Assembly: GCA_922989275.2 (NCBI GenBank) | Contig: OV277862.1 | Location: 21,185,543-21,249,542 of the forward strand | DNA: 64,000 nucleotides | Direction of reading: 5' to 3' | DNA from: Gari tellinella | Lineage: Eukaryota > Mollusca > Bivalvia > Cardiida > Psammobiidae | Part shown: one piece after another, positions 10,825 to 23,601 of the stretch | Layout of the letters: each line of letters begins with the position of its first letter | Position numbering within the stretch: position 1 is the stretch's first letter | Made by a program: the position numbers and the translations under genes | The notes under the pieces: generated by a model | What the model was told of the DNA's origin: nothing | Databases searched by the model: none | What the model saw: the letters and a program-made list of their open reading frames with translations, nothing else

Positions 10825-11804
10825 GAACATTGCATGACATCAGATACAATATACATATCTTATAAAACCCAATGCAAAGGCACCGCCCGTAAAACGTAAG
10901 CTAATTTAATTATGTGAAAGGGTCATAGGTGTGGTTTCATAAAAAAATCAGAAACTTATTCATATTGTATTGGCAGTGCGTGTTCATTGCGTTTGAGTAA
11001 ATATATATATTCCTACTTGGTAAAGTGTATCGCCGATGAATATGAAAGTTCTCATTTGCAGTGTTGCTCCAACGCTGTTTGTTTAATTTGAATAAGTATT
11101 ATTGTTATCAGCTGTTCGCAAAGCAAAGTTTGTTGTTATTACTGTTACAACATGTTTAATCACCACAATAATGGGTTTACATGTGTATTATGTTCTTATC
11201 ATAAGTAATAAGTAAATTACAGTTGGATGTAGTTACTATGTCCACATGTATCGCCCAGTCAAGCCGGGCTTAACATATGGCATTGCCTACTAAAGTTGTC
11301 CATCACACTACATTAGATCAGTGTCCACACTGCTAGTGTCACGTTTGTGTGAACGGGACGTGGCCTAACCGGTGTAGACTCTGTGGTGATAACCCGTCTT
11401 GATCATGTGACATTAAGGGCGTGGCTGAAACTCCTCTTTGATCAAGCATTAGGGAAGTTTAGTTTTAGTTTTACTTTAGAATGTACAAGTCAAATTTCTG
11501 ACGTGGAAGCTCTAAAGGAATTCCTCACATTCAAATCACAAAATCAGTCCATGCTTTACAGTCTATTGTTTTATCAAATATTGTGGAATACCACTTTTGT
11601 TATACTTGGATATCCAGGACGTTATTAAATATCAGAAATCAGATCATCATTGTTGTCTAGTCAACATGTAAGGAATTCCTACAGTAAAGTTAACAACAGT
11701 TACACGAAGTGTTGTTACAAAAGTAATATGACAACTGAACGTCGGATAAATTTATAAGCAGCAAAGCTCTCGATTTACCGGGATCACCCTCTCCATAATT
11801 CGAA
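10825..11804. other. Sequence downstream of the ABCG5-like stop; nothing recognised
   Basis: AT-rich. It presumably holds the 3'UTR, but no convincing polyadenylation signal, exon or repeat end was identified. Confidence 0.4.
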
Positions 11805-12050
11805 CAGTGGAGAATCTGTTATTCTTTCCCGTTTAAACGCAAACGTACGCAAACGCAAAGCACTAAAACGTAGAAAAGAACAACTTTTGGACAATTCTGA
11901 TAATTCTTGTTTATCTTGATGGCAAACAGTTTGGAGCCTGATCAGACGCCGGGTTACCCGGCGTCTGATCTGGCTCCAAACTGTTTGCAGTGAAAATAAT
12001 AGTTTTAGGGTAAACGCGTTTATTGAGAAAGAATAACGTTTTCTCCACTG
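11805..12050 (+). mobile_element. CAGTG-type MITE, family C (copy C2)
   Basis: Left CAGTGGAGAATCTGTTATTC and right GAATAACGTTTTCTCCACTG, followed by TA. Next to the ends are CGTTTAAACGCAAACG and GTAAACGCGTTTATTG. The middle is the hairpin 11921-11989 with a GATCAGACGCCGGGT/ACCCGGCGTCTGATC core. Of the C copies it is the cleanest. Confidence 0.75.
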
Positions 12051-12071
12051 TACTGTAGGAACGAGTGTAAT

Positions 12072-12146
12072 AGCAAACAGTGTGAAGCCTGATTAGACGC
12101 AGAGCAACTCGGAACCGGTCTGATCAGGCTCCAATCTGTTTCACAC
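12072..12146. repeat. Hairpin module
   Basis: CAAACAGTGTGAAGCCTGAT pairs imperfectly with GATCAGGCTCCAATCTGTTT. It is a solitary copy of the module seen inside families A, B and C. Confidence 0.55.
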
Positions 12147-12253
12147 TTTGATTCAAGTTTCAAAAACTGTAATTTTATGCACTTAAGGGCGTTCACTTTT
12201 GTTAAGTTTTACGACCGTGTCATTCACACATTGCACTGATTTCGGGGTGAAGT

Positions 12254-12320
12254 ACACAAACGATTGTAAATTTGAGTCCAGCTAGAGTCTAGCTCGACTG
12301 AAATTTACAATCTTTTGTGT
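12254..12320. repeat. Inverted repeat
   Basis: CACAAACGATTGTAAATTT pairs with AAATTTACAATCTTTTGTG (one or two mismatches) around GAGTCCAGCTAGAGTCTAGC. Function unknown. Confidence 0.6.
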
Positions 12321-13510
12321 ATTTGGCCATGTCTAAGACTCCCCACAACCACTCTTATTGTGTACTGGCTCTTATTCTTAAACAGTTGTTTTTCTCAAGA
12401 ATGTCTTTGTACATTGTTTACACGAATAAACGAAGTCGTGTTATATCGTATCGCCGAAACTGCTACGAAAACACACAGAGTCATCCATTACATGTGCATG
12501 CGTATATATATGTAAATTGACTGAAGTAATATCTAATCGCAATGTGTGCGAAACAGACTGAATCCTGATCTGAGTTGCTCAGTCTGATCATGGTCTGATA
12601 TGTTCGCGAATAAACATTGTACTTGGGGGGAAAATAAAGGGGTTTAAGCTGTGATAATGTTTTCAGATATATACAATAGAATTGCTACTTTCTTGCAACA
12701 TTGCATTTATAATCCCATGCTCGGATCCAGAGAGTTGGAACATGGGTCAACTTTCCTTAGAACATCAAACAATAAATATCTTTTAAAAATATTCAGCGGA
12801 GTGCGTGGTGGAAGTAATGCTGTAGATGGGTGTGGAATGTGTATGAAATTGAGGGTTTGAACAAATTGTAATACCTTGGATTGAAAAGCAAACAAATCAA
12901 TCCAGTAACTTTTATGTAAAATATTGCATAATTATATAGCTACTAAAACGAATTGCCAAACGATATCAACCCTACCCTGCTGATCGTAGCTTCTTGCATT
13001 AATCTACTGTTCTATATATCGCACTATATTCATGGAGTTTCTTGAAACAAACTATACTTGAACAGATGTCATATCTAAAATTAGAAACATGTTGTCATAG
13101 ATTTTGCAGACTGGGTCTATAATTTTGAATTCACAATTCATCTTCAGTAGAACTTGTTATTGGGTACACAGACCGCCCTGCATGCAATTTGTCCCCTATC
13201 CAGTCAGACCATTCAGTTTTAAGCAGTTGCCCATTTACCTAGATTTCTGACCGTTTATCATTGGTTGAGAATTTGCAAATGCTGGGTATAAATAGATACC
13301 ATACAGCTCAGCTGAAAAAAGGGAAAGGGAGAAAACACTGAAGGATTGCACCCTCACACCTTGAGACAAATTGCTGGATCCGCGCATGATACCAAAATAA
13401 TGAGAAAGTGTAATTAAAAAGAATTTATATGGAAATATATGGTGGCATATTTCTGACACCAGTTAACCACTTAATTATCATGATAGTTTCCTGTTAATAT
13501 CTCACATGTA
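12321..13510. other. Non-coding stretch, nothing recognised
   Basis: Contains a weak hairpin module remnant at 12555-12610 (GAATCCTGATCTGAG...). No gene was supported. Confidence 0.4.
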
Positions 13511-13583
13511 AGGGATATCGTTTAGTTACTTATATATCGGAGCCCAAGAGGCTCCGATATATAAGTAACTAAAAGATATCCCT
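13511..13583. repeat. Near-perfect 34-bp stem hairpin
   Basis: AGGGATATCGTTTAGTTAC...CGGAGCC pairs with GGCTCCG...GTAACTAAAAGATATCCCT. Arms are 34 bases with a single mismatch and a five-base loop. Recent origin or maintained pairing is likely. It may be the core of a short foldback element. Confidence 0.75.
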
Positions 13584-14399
13584 GTTGTCACCATCTGACC
13601 CCTTAGAATCATAATCTAGTAACAAATTACATGCTCTAGCGAAAATCCGCTACAACTATAGATAAGTCAACCAGTGCCTTAATGAGCATTGTCAGTTCTT
13701 AGATAAGATGAAACAATGTGTTAACATTTACACAATGAGTTAATAATCATGTAGTGGGGTGTATCCAGATCTATAGCTCCTACATGTAGCATTTGTTCTG
13801 GTGTCAAACAGAACCTATATTGGTTCATACTTGATTGTGTTTGATTGTGATTGTTTCTCTTAGCTTGTAATATAAGGTAGCAGACTGCAAGTTCAAGCAA
13901 AATATTCACACCATGTAACCCGATATATTGTCTTTCTGTAGCTATCCAATGATGTAATAGCAACCAACCGAAAAATTAATTGTTCCTTTTCTGACCGTAT
14001 GCTGTCAGTCTAATCTTTTTATAATTAGAAATTTATTAAGAGGTCAGATAAGCATGTGCTTGAGCAGTATGGAAATTAAGCAGTTCACCACATTATCGCC
14101 CACTGTACTGAATATTGCATAAATGGTGACAAAAATATTTAACTAGTTACTTATCTAGAAAACTTTCGCGTTAGTTTTCAGATAATTATCGGGTAAGTGG
14201 AATGTGAAATTTTTTCACGATAACCAGATAAATATCTGAACACGAACTTTGTCATATTACTGCTTTAAACTGTCACTACTTAACGAATTTATCTATTACT
14301 TAACTAGATAATTAACTAGAAAAGTTTCGTGTTACCAGTTATCTAAATATAGAAACATTGTATTCGTACTCTCTTTTAAAAATACACATGTAGGCCTAT
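13584..14399. other. AT-rich non-coding stretch
   Basis: Several diverged TAACTAGTTACTTATCTAGA-like repeats lie at 14130-14345. No coding evidence. Confidence 0.4.
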
Positions 14400-14553
14400 T
14401 TACAAAATGACAAACAGCGTAGACCTTTGTCCAATGTTTCCTTTAGGATCTCTCTGATCTGGGTCTACACCGTTTTCCAGGGCAGATTTACTCCAGTAGA
14501 GTACACTGTTTGTGAAGGACGAGTCTACTCGTCGCAAGGGTCGAATGAGTTAA
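14400..14553 (+). mobile_element. TTAA MITE, family A, right part (copy A1)
   Basis: Contains ACAAACAGCGTAGACC, TCTGATCTGGGTCTACACCG, TACACTGTTTGTGAAGGACG and the terminal GGGTCGAATGAGTTAA (TTAA 14550-14553), in the same order as A3 and A4. The left end was not found. Confidence 0.55.
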
Positions 14554-14945
14554 CACAGGTGACAGCTGAAAACAAAATGAAAGTAAATCAGAAAGTTCAT
14601 AGGTTACTGCTATACCACCACCCGCCCCACGCAGCCACCTGATTATCAAAACAAACTATTAACAAAGTCTAAGAGCCTTTCGGTCTGAATCTACACTGTT
14701 TGCATAGGTCAGATACAGATGTGAAAACATTATTCTTTCCCGTTTAAACGCAAACGAAACGCAAACGAAACGCAAACGCATAACAATAAAATGTAGTAAA
14801 TGACTACTTCTTGCCAACTCTGAGTGTTAATTTAAACTTGGAAGGCAAACAGTATGGAACCCGGTCAGACGCCGGGTTACCCGGCGTCCGATCTGTCTCA
14901 AAATTGTTTGCAAGGGAAATAATAGATTTAGCGTAAAAGCCTTAA

Positions 14946-15484
14946 AGCGACTCGCAACCAGATGGTGCATTAAAAATAGTAATTTGTAAATATGTGTCAA
15001 ACGCTTATATAAATGGTAAAGAAATAGTTTAGGATAATAAATGTATCCTAAAAAAAAATGTATTTCAATAAAAAAAAATACTGGTCGCTGGTGGTATTCG
15101 AACCCGGGGCCCGACATTGGCGGACAGAAGGCAAAATAGGGGAAACCGCTTAGACCAATGGACCACGGAACTATCCGTTTATCTCGGATCGATTTAACGT
15201 ATTTCAATGTGTAGCGATCGAAAGTGCATACAACTTCGTAATTCGGCTCGGGTTTATGTCTGAGCCCGTGTAGAGAAGCAACAACAACAACTATACCGTC
15301 TACTAGTCGGTATAGAAAAACGATGGAAAATATCTAAAAATCTAAGATTCGGTGACGATTCTTGAATCTTTTTTTGGACTGATCATATTTTTTTAATGTC
15401 AGAAGCCAAATAATGCCACAAATTTGCTTTTATTTGAGTATTTTATTTTATTTTGACAAGTACACCATCCGGTTGCGAGTCCCT
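14946..15484. mobile_element. TTAA element D carrying a tRNA-like segment
   Basis: TTAA (14942-14945) + AGCGACTCGCAACCAGATGG on the left; CCATCCGGTTGCGAGTCCCT + TTAA (15485-15488) on the right, an inverted terminal repeat of about 24 bases with three mismatches. It is inserted in C3. The interior holds a tRNA-derived SINE-like block and A-rich runs. Confidence 0.75.
15080..15185 (-). repeat. tRNA-derived SINE-like segment
   Basis: On the minus strand, TGGTCTAAGCGG (15157 to 15146) is a box A match and GGTTCGAATACC (15104 to 15093) a box B match, in the right order and about 42 bases apart. A 5'-like CCGTGGTCCATTGG precedes box A, and A/T-rich runs follow box B. The block does not fold into a clean complete tRNA, so a SINE head or tRNA pseudogene is more likely than a working tRNA gene. 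Confidence 0.6.
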
Positions 15485-15516
15485 TTAATTGGGAAATAAT
15501 AACATTTTCTCCACTG

Positions 15517-16349
15517 TATACACTTAATGAATATCATAAATGCATTTTAGTGGTGTAGAACCTATATTAGGACTCATATGACTCTTCTGTGAAGGAGGAT
15601 GATTATTGCAATGAATATCGTCGAACATCACCAAATCCGGAATGTATAAATTTGTGGTGACAGTATATGGCACTAACAGGTCATTTGACGCGTTAAGATA
15701 ACTATCAGGTTTTCATGAAAAAATCCTAGATAATTATGTCAGATATTAACTGGATTTTTTTTCAGAAAAGCTAAGGCGTAACTGGTGTCAGAACCATGCC
15801 ACCATAGAAATAATCTGGTGACTCACTTTTTTTTTAATATATATATCTTGAAAGAAAATGTCCTGCACAATTTGTTATATGTGCAAGTTAAGGCAAATCT
15901 ATAAAAAAAAAAAATTAAACACCTATTAAATCAATCGAAGCCAAAGTTTGTAGTATTTCTGCTATATAGATATTCCGCCGAAACCTGGCGTTGTTTATGG
16001 TAATGTCATCCCAAATGGCGTCATTATGTGTCCCGCTACGTGCAGCGCTTGTGGTCGAAAATGTTAGGCCGGAGCCCAAAACACGACATTTAACTAATGG
16101 ATTACGATATTTATATACATGCAATCGCTTTATTCAACTCCCAGACCGCAAGTTATGTGATAAATTGTAATATCATAAAACTACAGTCTGGTGTGTCTGA
16201 ATAGCGCTGTTTAGCAATATCACCACCGAGTACAGACCGACAGGGTTTCCTCTTGATTGATGTTTATACTGCCTTGAAATTGGCGTCTGCCAAATTTGTT
16301 ATGTTAAGATTTATACATTTTCTAAGTACTGAAGCCTGAAGTGGAGTGT
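15517..16349. other. Non-coding stretch, nothing recognised
   Basis: AT-rich, with a short segment (around 15784-15815, AACTGGTGTCAGAACC) that matches 13440-13470 in inverse orientation. No gene evidence. Confidence 0.4.
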
Positions 16350-16414
16350 CAAACAGTTTGGATCCAGGTCAGACGCCGCATTTCGTGGCGTCTGACCTGG
16401 ATCCAAACTGTTTG
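16350..16414. repeat. Perfect 28-bp stem hairpin module
   Basis: CAAACAGTTTGGATCCAGG..CAGACGCC is followed by a nine-base loop and its exact reverse complement. It is the most perfect copy of the GATCAGACGC module in the window. Confidence 0.8.
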
Positions 16415-16604
16415 CAAAAACGTTACAATAAAGTCGCAATCAGCAGTCAAAGGGTTATGCTTGTTTGTACGTCTTGGAGAAAAACACTGATTTCATTATA
16501 CATGTATAATAAAATTCTATTATTGGCCAAAACTGGGTAAACTCAAGAAAACACCCTAAATGGGACTACCCCAATCTTATGTATGGATACTGGTACACTA
16601 GTGT

Positions 16605-19600
16605 TTAGAGTGGATTGACACAAACATCTGACGCTTACTGTCAGTCCAAAGGCATTTCTGACCAGTATTGTAGGTGCCGACTTATGGACAGACACACACG
16701 ATGTCCCATCAGTGTATGCTTCCATAGTTTATATATGCGGACTTACGAACATACACACGCACGATTTCATCAATGTATGCACCTATCGCTTATAGATGCG
16801 GATTTAAAGATAGACACACGCAAGATTTCATCAATGTATGCACCTATAGCTTATAGATGCGGATTTAAAGATAGACACACGCAGTGTTTCATCAATGTAT
16901 GCACCTATAGCTTATAGATGCGGATTTAAAGATAGACACACGCAGTGTTTCATCAATGTATGCACCTATAGCTTATAGATGCGGATTTAAAGATAGACAC
17001 ACGCAATGTTTCATCAATGTATGTACCCATTATTTATAAATGCGGACTTACGAACAGACACACGCAAGGTTTCATCACTATATGCACTCATAGCTTATAG
17101 ATGAGGACTTACGGCAGACACGCAGAGGGGTTCACTGTGTGTACCCATAATCTATAAATGCAGACTTACGGATAGACTCATGCAATGTTTCATCACTGTA
17201 GATACCAATAGCTTAAAGATGCGGGCTTACGGACAGACACACACAGGGTTTCATTACTTTATGCACCTTAAGCTTATACATGTAGATGCAGACAGACATA
17301 CGAAAGGTTTCATCACTGTTTGCACCGATAGCTTATAGATGCGGGTATACGGACACACACGCAGAGGGGTTCGTCACTGTGTGTACCCATAATCTATAAA
17401 TGCGGACTTACGGACAGACACACGCAATGTTTCATCACTGTATGTAGCTAATGCTTATAGGTGATGACTTACGGACAGACACACACAAGGTGTCATCACT
17501 GTATTCACCTTATGCTTATAGATGATGATTTACGGACAGACACATGCAAGGTGTCATCACTGTATTCACCTTATGCTTATAGATGATGATTTACGGACAG
17601 ACACATGCAAGGTGTCATCACTGTATTCACCTTATGCTTATAGATGATGACTTACGGACAGACACACACAAGGTGTTATCACTGTATTCACCTTATGCTT
17701 ATAGATGCGGACAGACAAAAACAATGTGTTATCACTGTATTCACCTTATGCTTATAGATGATGACTTACGGACAGACACACACAAGGTGTCATCACTGTA
17801 TTCACCTTATGCTTATAGATGCGGACAGACACAAACAAGGTGTCATCACTGTATTTACTTTATGCTTATTGATGCGGACTAACGGACAGACACACACAAG
17901 GTGTCATCACTGTATTCACCTTATGCTTATAGATGCGGACTTACGGATAGACACATGCAAGGTGTCATCACTGTATTCACCTTATGCTTATTGATGCGGA
18001 CTTTCGGACAGACACACGCAAGGTGTCATCACTGTATTCACCTTATGCTTATAGATACGGACTTACGGATAGACACATGCAAGGTCTTCACTGTATTCAC
18101 CTTATGCTTATTGATGCGGACTAACTGACAGACACACGCAAGGTGTCATCACTGTATTCACCTTATGCTTATTGATGCGGACAGACACACACAATGTGTT
18201 ATCACTGTATTCACCTTATGCTTATTGATGCGGACTAACGGACAGACACACACAAGGTGTCATCACTGTATTCACCTTATGCTTATAGATGATGATTTAC
18301 GGACAGACACATGCAAGGTGTCATCACTGTATTCACCTTATGCTTATAGATGATGATTTACGGACAGACACACGCAAGTTGTCATCACTGTATTCACCTT
18401 ATGCTTATAGATGATGATTTACGGACAGACACATGCAAGGTGTCATCACTGTATTCACATTATGCTTATTGATGCGGACTAACTGACAGACACACGCAAG
18501 TTGTCATCACTGTATTCACCTTATGCTTATAGATGATGATTTACGGACAGACACACACAAGGTGTCATCACTGTATTCACCTTATGCTTATAGATGATGA
18601 TTTACGGACAGACACACGCAAGTTGTCATCACTGTATTCACCTTATGCTTATAGATGATGATTTACGGACAGACACATGCAAGGTGTCATCACTGTATTC
18701 ACATTATGCTTATTGATGCGGGCTAACTGACAGACACACGCAAGTTGTCATCACTGTATTCACCTTATGCTTATAGATGATGATTTACGGACAGACACAC
18801 ACAAGGTGTCATCACTGTATTCACCTTATGCTTATAAATGCGGACTTACGGATAGACACAAGCAAGATATCATCACTGTGTGCAATGCGGACTTACGGAT
18901 AGAAACATGCAAGGTGTCATCACTGTATTCACCTTATGCTTATTGATGCGGACTAACGGACAGACACACGCAAGGTGTCATCACTGTATTCACCTTATGC
19001 TTATAGATACGGACTTACGGATAGACACATGCAAGGTGTCATCACTGTATTCACCTTATGCTTATTAAGGCGGACTAACGGATAGACACATGCAAGGTGT
19101 CATCACTGTATTCACCTTATGCTTATTAAGGCGGACTAACGGATAGACACATGCAAGGTGTCATCACTGTATTCACCTTATGCTTATAGATGCGGACTAA
19201 CGGACAGACACACGCAAGGTGTCATCACTGTATTCACCTTATGCTTATAGATGCGGACTAACGGACAGACACACGCAAGGTGTCATCACTGTATTCACCT
19301 TATGCTTATTGATGCGGACTAACGGACAGACACACGCAAGGTGTCATCACTGTATTCACCTTATGCTTATTGATGCGGACTTACGGACAGACACACGCAA
19401 GGTGTCATCACTGTATTCACCTTATGCTTATTGATGCGGACTTACGGACAGACACATGCAAGGTGTCATCACTGTATTCACCTTATGCTTATAGATACGG
19501 AATTACGGATAGACACATGCAAGGTGTCATCACTGTATTCACCTTATGCTTATTGATGCGGACTAACTGACAGACACACGCAAGGTGTCATCACTGTATT

Positions 19601-22600
19601 CACCTTATGCTTATTGATGCGGACTTACGGATAGACACATGCAAGGTGTCATCACTGTATTCACCTTATGCTTATAGATGATGACTTACGGATAGACACA
19701 TGCAAGGTGTCATCTCTGTATTCACCTTATGCTTATTGATGCGGACTAACGGACAGACACACGCAACGTGTCATTACTGTATTCACCTTATGCTTATAGA
19801 AGATGACTTACGGATAGACACATGCAAGGTGTCATCACTGTATTCACCTTATGCTTATAGATGCGGACTTACGGACAGACACATGTACTGTGTCATCACT
19901 GTATTCACCTTATGCTTATAGATGCGGACTTACGGACAGACACACGCAAAGTGTCATCACTGTATTCACCTTATGCTTATTGATGCGGACTTACGGATAG
20001 ACACATGCAAAGTGTCATCACTGTATTCACCTTATGCTTATTGATGCGGACTAACGGACAGACACACGCAACGTGTCATTACTGTATTCACGTTAATATG
20101 CTTATAGATGCGGACTAACGGATAGACACATGCAAGGTGTCATCACTGTATTCACCTTATGCTTAATGATGCGGACTAACGGATAGACACACGCAAGGTG
20201 TCATCACTGTAATCACCTTATGCTTATAGATACGGACTTACGGATAGACACATGCAAGGTGTCATCACTGTATTCACCTTATGCTTATTGATGCGGACTT
20301 ACGGACAGACACATGTACTGTGTCATCACTGTATTCACCTTATGCTTATAGATGCGGACTTACGGGTAGACACATGCAAGGTGTCATCACTGTATTCACC
20401 TTATGCTTATTGATGCGGACTTACGGAAGGACACATGCAAGGTGTCATCACTGTATTCACCTTATGCTTATAGATGCGGACTTACGGACAGACACACGCA
20501 AGGTGTCATCACTGTATTCACCTTATGCTTATTGATGCGGACTTACGGACAGACACACGCAAGGTGTCATCACTGTATTCACCTTATGCTTATTGATGCG
20601 GACTAACGGACAGACACACGCAAGGTGTCATCACTGTATTCACCTTATGCTTATAGATGCGGACTAACGGACAGACACACGCAAGGTGTCATCACTGTAT
20701 TCACCTTATGCTTATTAAGGCGGACTAACGGATAGACACATGCAAGGTGTCATCACTGTATTCACCTTATGCTTATTAAGGCGGACTAACGGATAGACAC
20801 ATGCAAGGTGTCATCACTGTATTCACCTTATGCTTATAGATGCGGACTAACGGATAGACACACGCAAGGTGTCATCACTGTATTCACCTTATGCTTATAG
20901 ATGCGGACTTACGGACAGACACACGCAAGGTGTCATCACTGTATTCACCTTATGCTTATTGATGCGGACTAACGGATAGACACACGCAAGGTGTCATCAC
21001 TGTATTCACCTTATGCTTATTGATGCGGACTAACGGACAGACACACGCAAGGTGTCATCACTGTATTCACCTTATGCTTATAGATGCGGACTAACGGACA
21101 GACACACGCAAGGTGTCATCACTGTATTCACCTTATGCTTATTGATGCGGACTAACGGACAGACACACGCAAGGTGTCATCACTGTATTCACCTTATGCT
21201 TATTGATGCGGACTTACGGACAGACACATGCAAGGTGTCATCACTGTATTCACCTTATGCTTATAGATGCGGACTTACGGATAGACACAAGCAAGATATC
21301 ATCACTGTGTGCAATGCGGACTTACGGATAGAAACATGCAAGGTGTCATCACTGTATTCACCTTATGCTTATTGATGCGGACTTACGGACAGACACATGC
21401 AAGGTGTCATCACTGTATTCACCTTATGCTTATAGATGCGGACTAACGGATAGACACACGCAAGGTGTCATCACTGTATTCACCTTATGCTTATTGATGC
21501 GGACTTACGGATAGACACACGCAAGGTGTCATCACTGTATTCACCTTATGCTTATTGATGCGGACTAACGGACAGACACATGTACTGTGTCATCACTGTA
21601 TTCACCTTATGCTTATAGATGCGGACTTACGGACAGACACACGCAAGGTGTCATCACTGTATTCACCTTATGTTTATTGATGCGGACTTACGGACAGACA
21701 CACGCAAGGTGTCATCACTGTATTCACCTTATGCTTATTGATTCGGACTAACGGATAGACACATGCAAGGTGTCATCACTGTATTCACCTTATGCTTATT
21801 GATGCGGACTAACGGACAGACACACACAAGGTGTCATCACTGTATTCACCTTATGCTTATTGATGCGGACTAACGGACAGACACATGCAAGGTGTCATCA
21901 CTGTATTCACCTTATGCTTATAGATGCGGACTTACGGGTAGACACACGCAAGGTGTCATCACTGTATTCACCTTATGCTTATTGATGCGGACTTACGGAC
22001 AGACACACGCAAGGTGTCATCACTGTATTCACCTTATGCTTATTGATGCGGACTTACGGACAGACACATGCAAGGTGTCATCACTGTATTCACCTTATGC
22101 TTATAGATGCGGACTAACGGATAGACACACGCAAGGTGTCATCACTGTATTCACCTTATGCTTATTGATGCGGACTAACGGACAGACACATGTACTGTGT
22201 CATCACTGTATTCACCTTATGCTTATAGATGCGGACTTACGGACAGACACACGCAAGGTGTCATCACTGTATTCACCTTATGCTTATAGATGCGGACTAA
22301 CGGATAGACACACGCAAGGTGTCATCACTGTATTCACCTTATGCTTATAGATGCGGACTTACGGACAGACACACGCAAGGTGTCATCACTGTATTCACCT
22401 TATGCTTATAGATACGGAATTACGGATAGACACACGCAAGGTGTCATCACTGTATTCACCTTATGCTTATTGATGCGGACTAACGGACAGACACATGTAC
22501 TGTGTCATCACTGTATTCACCTTATGCTTATAGATGCGGACTTACGGATAGACACATGCAAGGTGTCATCACTGTATTCACCTTATGCTTATTGATGCGG

Positions 22601-23600
22601 ACTAACGGATAGACACACGCAAGGTGTCATCACTGTATTATGATGCGGACTAACGGACAGACACATGTACTGTGTCATCACTGTATTCACCTTATGCTTA
22701 TAGATACGGAATTACGGATAGACACATGCAAGGTCTTCACTGTATTCACCTTAACATGCAAGGTGTCATCACTGTATTCACCTTATGCTTATTGATGCGG
22801 ACTAACGGACAGACACACGCAAGGTGTCATCACTGTATTCACCTTATGCTTATAGATACGGACTTACGGATAGACACATGCAAGGTGTCATCACTGTATT
22901 CACCTTATGCTTATTGATGCGGACTAACGGACAGACACACGCAAGGTGTCATCACTGTATTCACCTTATGCTTATTGATGCGGACTTACGGACAGACACA
23001 CGCAAGGTGTCATCACTGTATTCACCTTATGCTTATTGATGCGGACTAACGGACAGACACATGCAAGGTGTCATCACTGTATTCACCTTATGCTTATTGA
23101 TGCGGACTAACGGACAGACAAATGTACTGTGTCATCACTGTATTCACCTTATGCTTATAGATGCGGACTTACGGACAGACACACGCAAGGTGTCATCACT
23201 GTATGCAATGCGGACTTACGGATAAACACACGCAAGGTTCGATTAATGTATGCACCCATAGTATATAGATGCGTACTTACGGACAGACACACGCAAGGTT
23301 CGATCACTGTATGCAATGCGGACTTACGGATAAACACACGCAAGGTTCGATTAATGTATGCACCCATAGTATATAGATGCGTACTTACGGACAGACACAC
23401 GCAAGGTTCGATCACTGTATGCAATGCGGACTTACGGATAAACATACGAAAGGTTCCATCACTGGATGCATCCATAGTATATAGATGCGTACTTACGGAC
23501 AGTTACGCACAAGGTTCCATAATTATATGCAATGAGGACTTACGGAATGTCACATGTAATGTCCCATCACTGTATATACCAATAGCTTATAGGGGCGGCC
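16605..23600 (+). repeat. Satellite array, 61-bp unit, roughly 110 copies
   Basis: The consensus unit starts GATGCGGACTTACGGACAG, continues ACACACGCAAGGTGTCATC and ends ACTGTATTCACCTTATGCTTATT. Period 61 was checked at many points (for example 19201-19262). Units at 16605-17450 and 23200-23600 are diverged, with indels and a CACCCATAG variant, while those at 17500-23150 are nearly identical, as expected when unequal crossing-over homogenises the middle. Long open frames on the + strand arise because 61 is not a multiple of three and most units lack stops; they are not credible genes. Confidence 0.95.
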
Positions 23601-23601
23601 T

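Larger units (their letters stand above)
14716..15516 (+). mobile_element. CAGTG-type MITE, family C (copy C3), interrupted by TTAA element D
   Basis: The left part has TATTCTTTCCCGTTTAAACG and several AACGCAAACG motifs, then the hairpin 14844-14912. The right end ATAACATTTTCTCCACTG|TA is at 15516. Element D at 14946-15484 separates the last ~30 bases from the rest, as shown by comparison with C2. Confidence 0.65.

Noticed and set aside
15080..15185. A functional tRNA gene
   Set aside because: Box A and box B match, but no clean cloverleaf and acceptor stem could be drawn; a SINE or pseudogene is safer.
14827..15207. 126-codon minus-strand frame
   Set aside because: It runs across the boundary of elements C3 and D and through the tRNA-like block; no protein resemblance.
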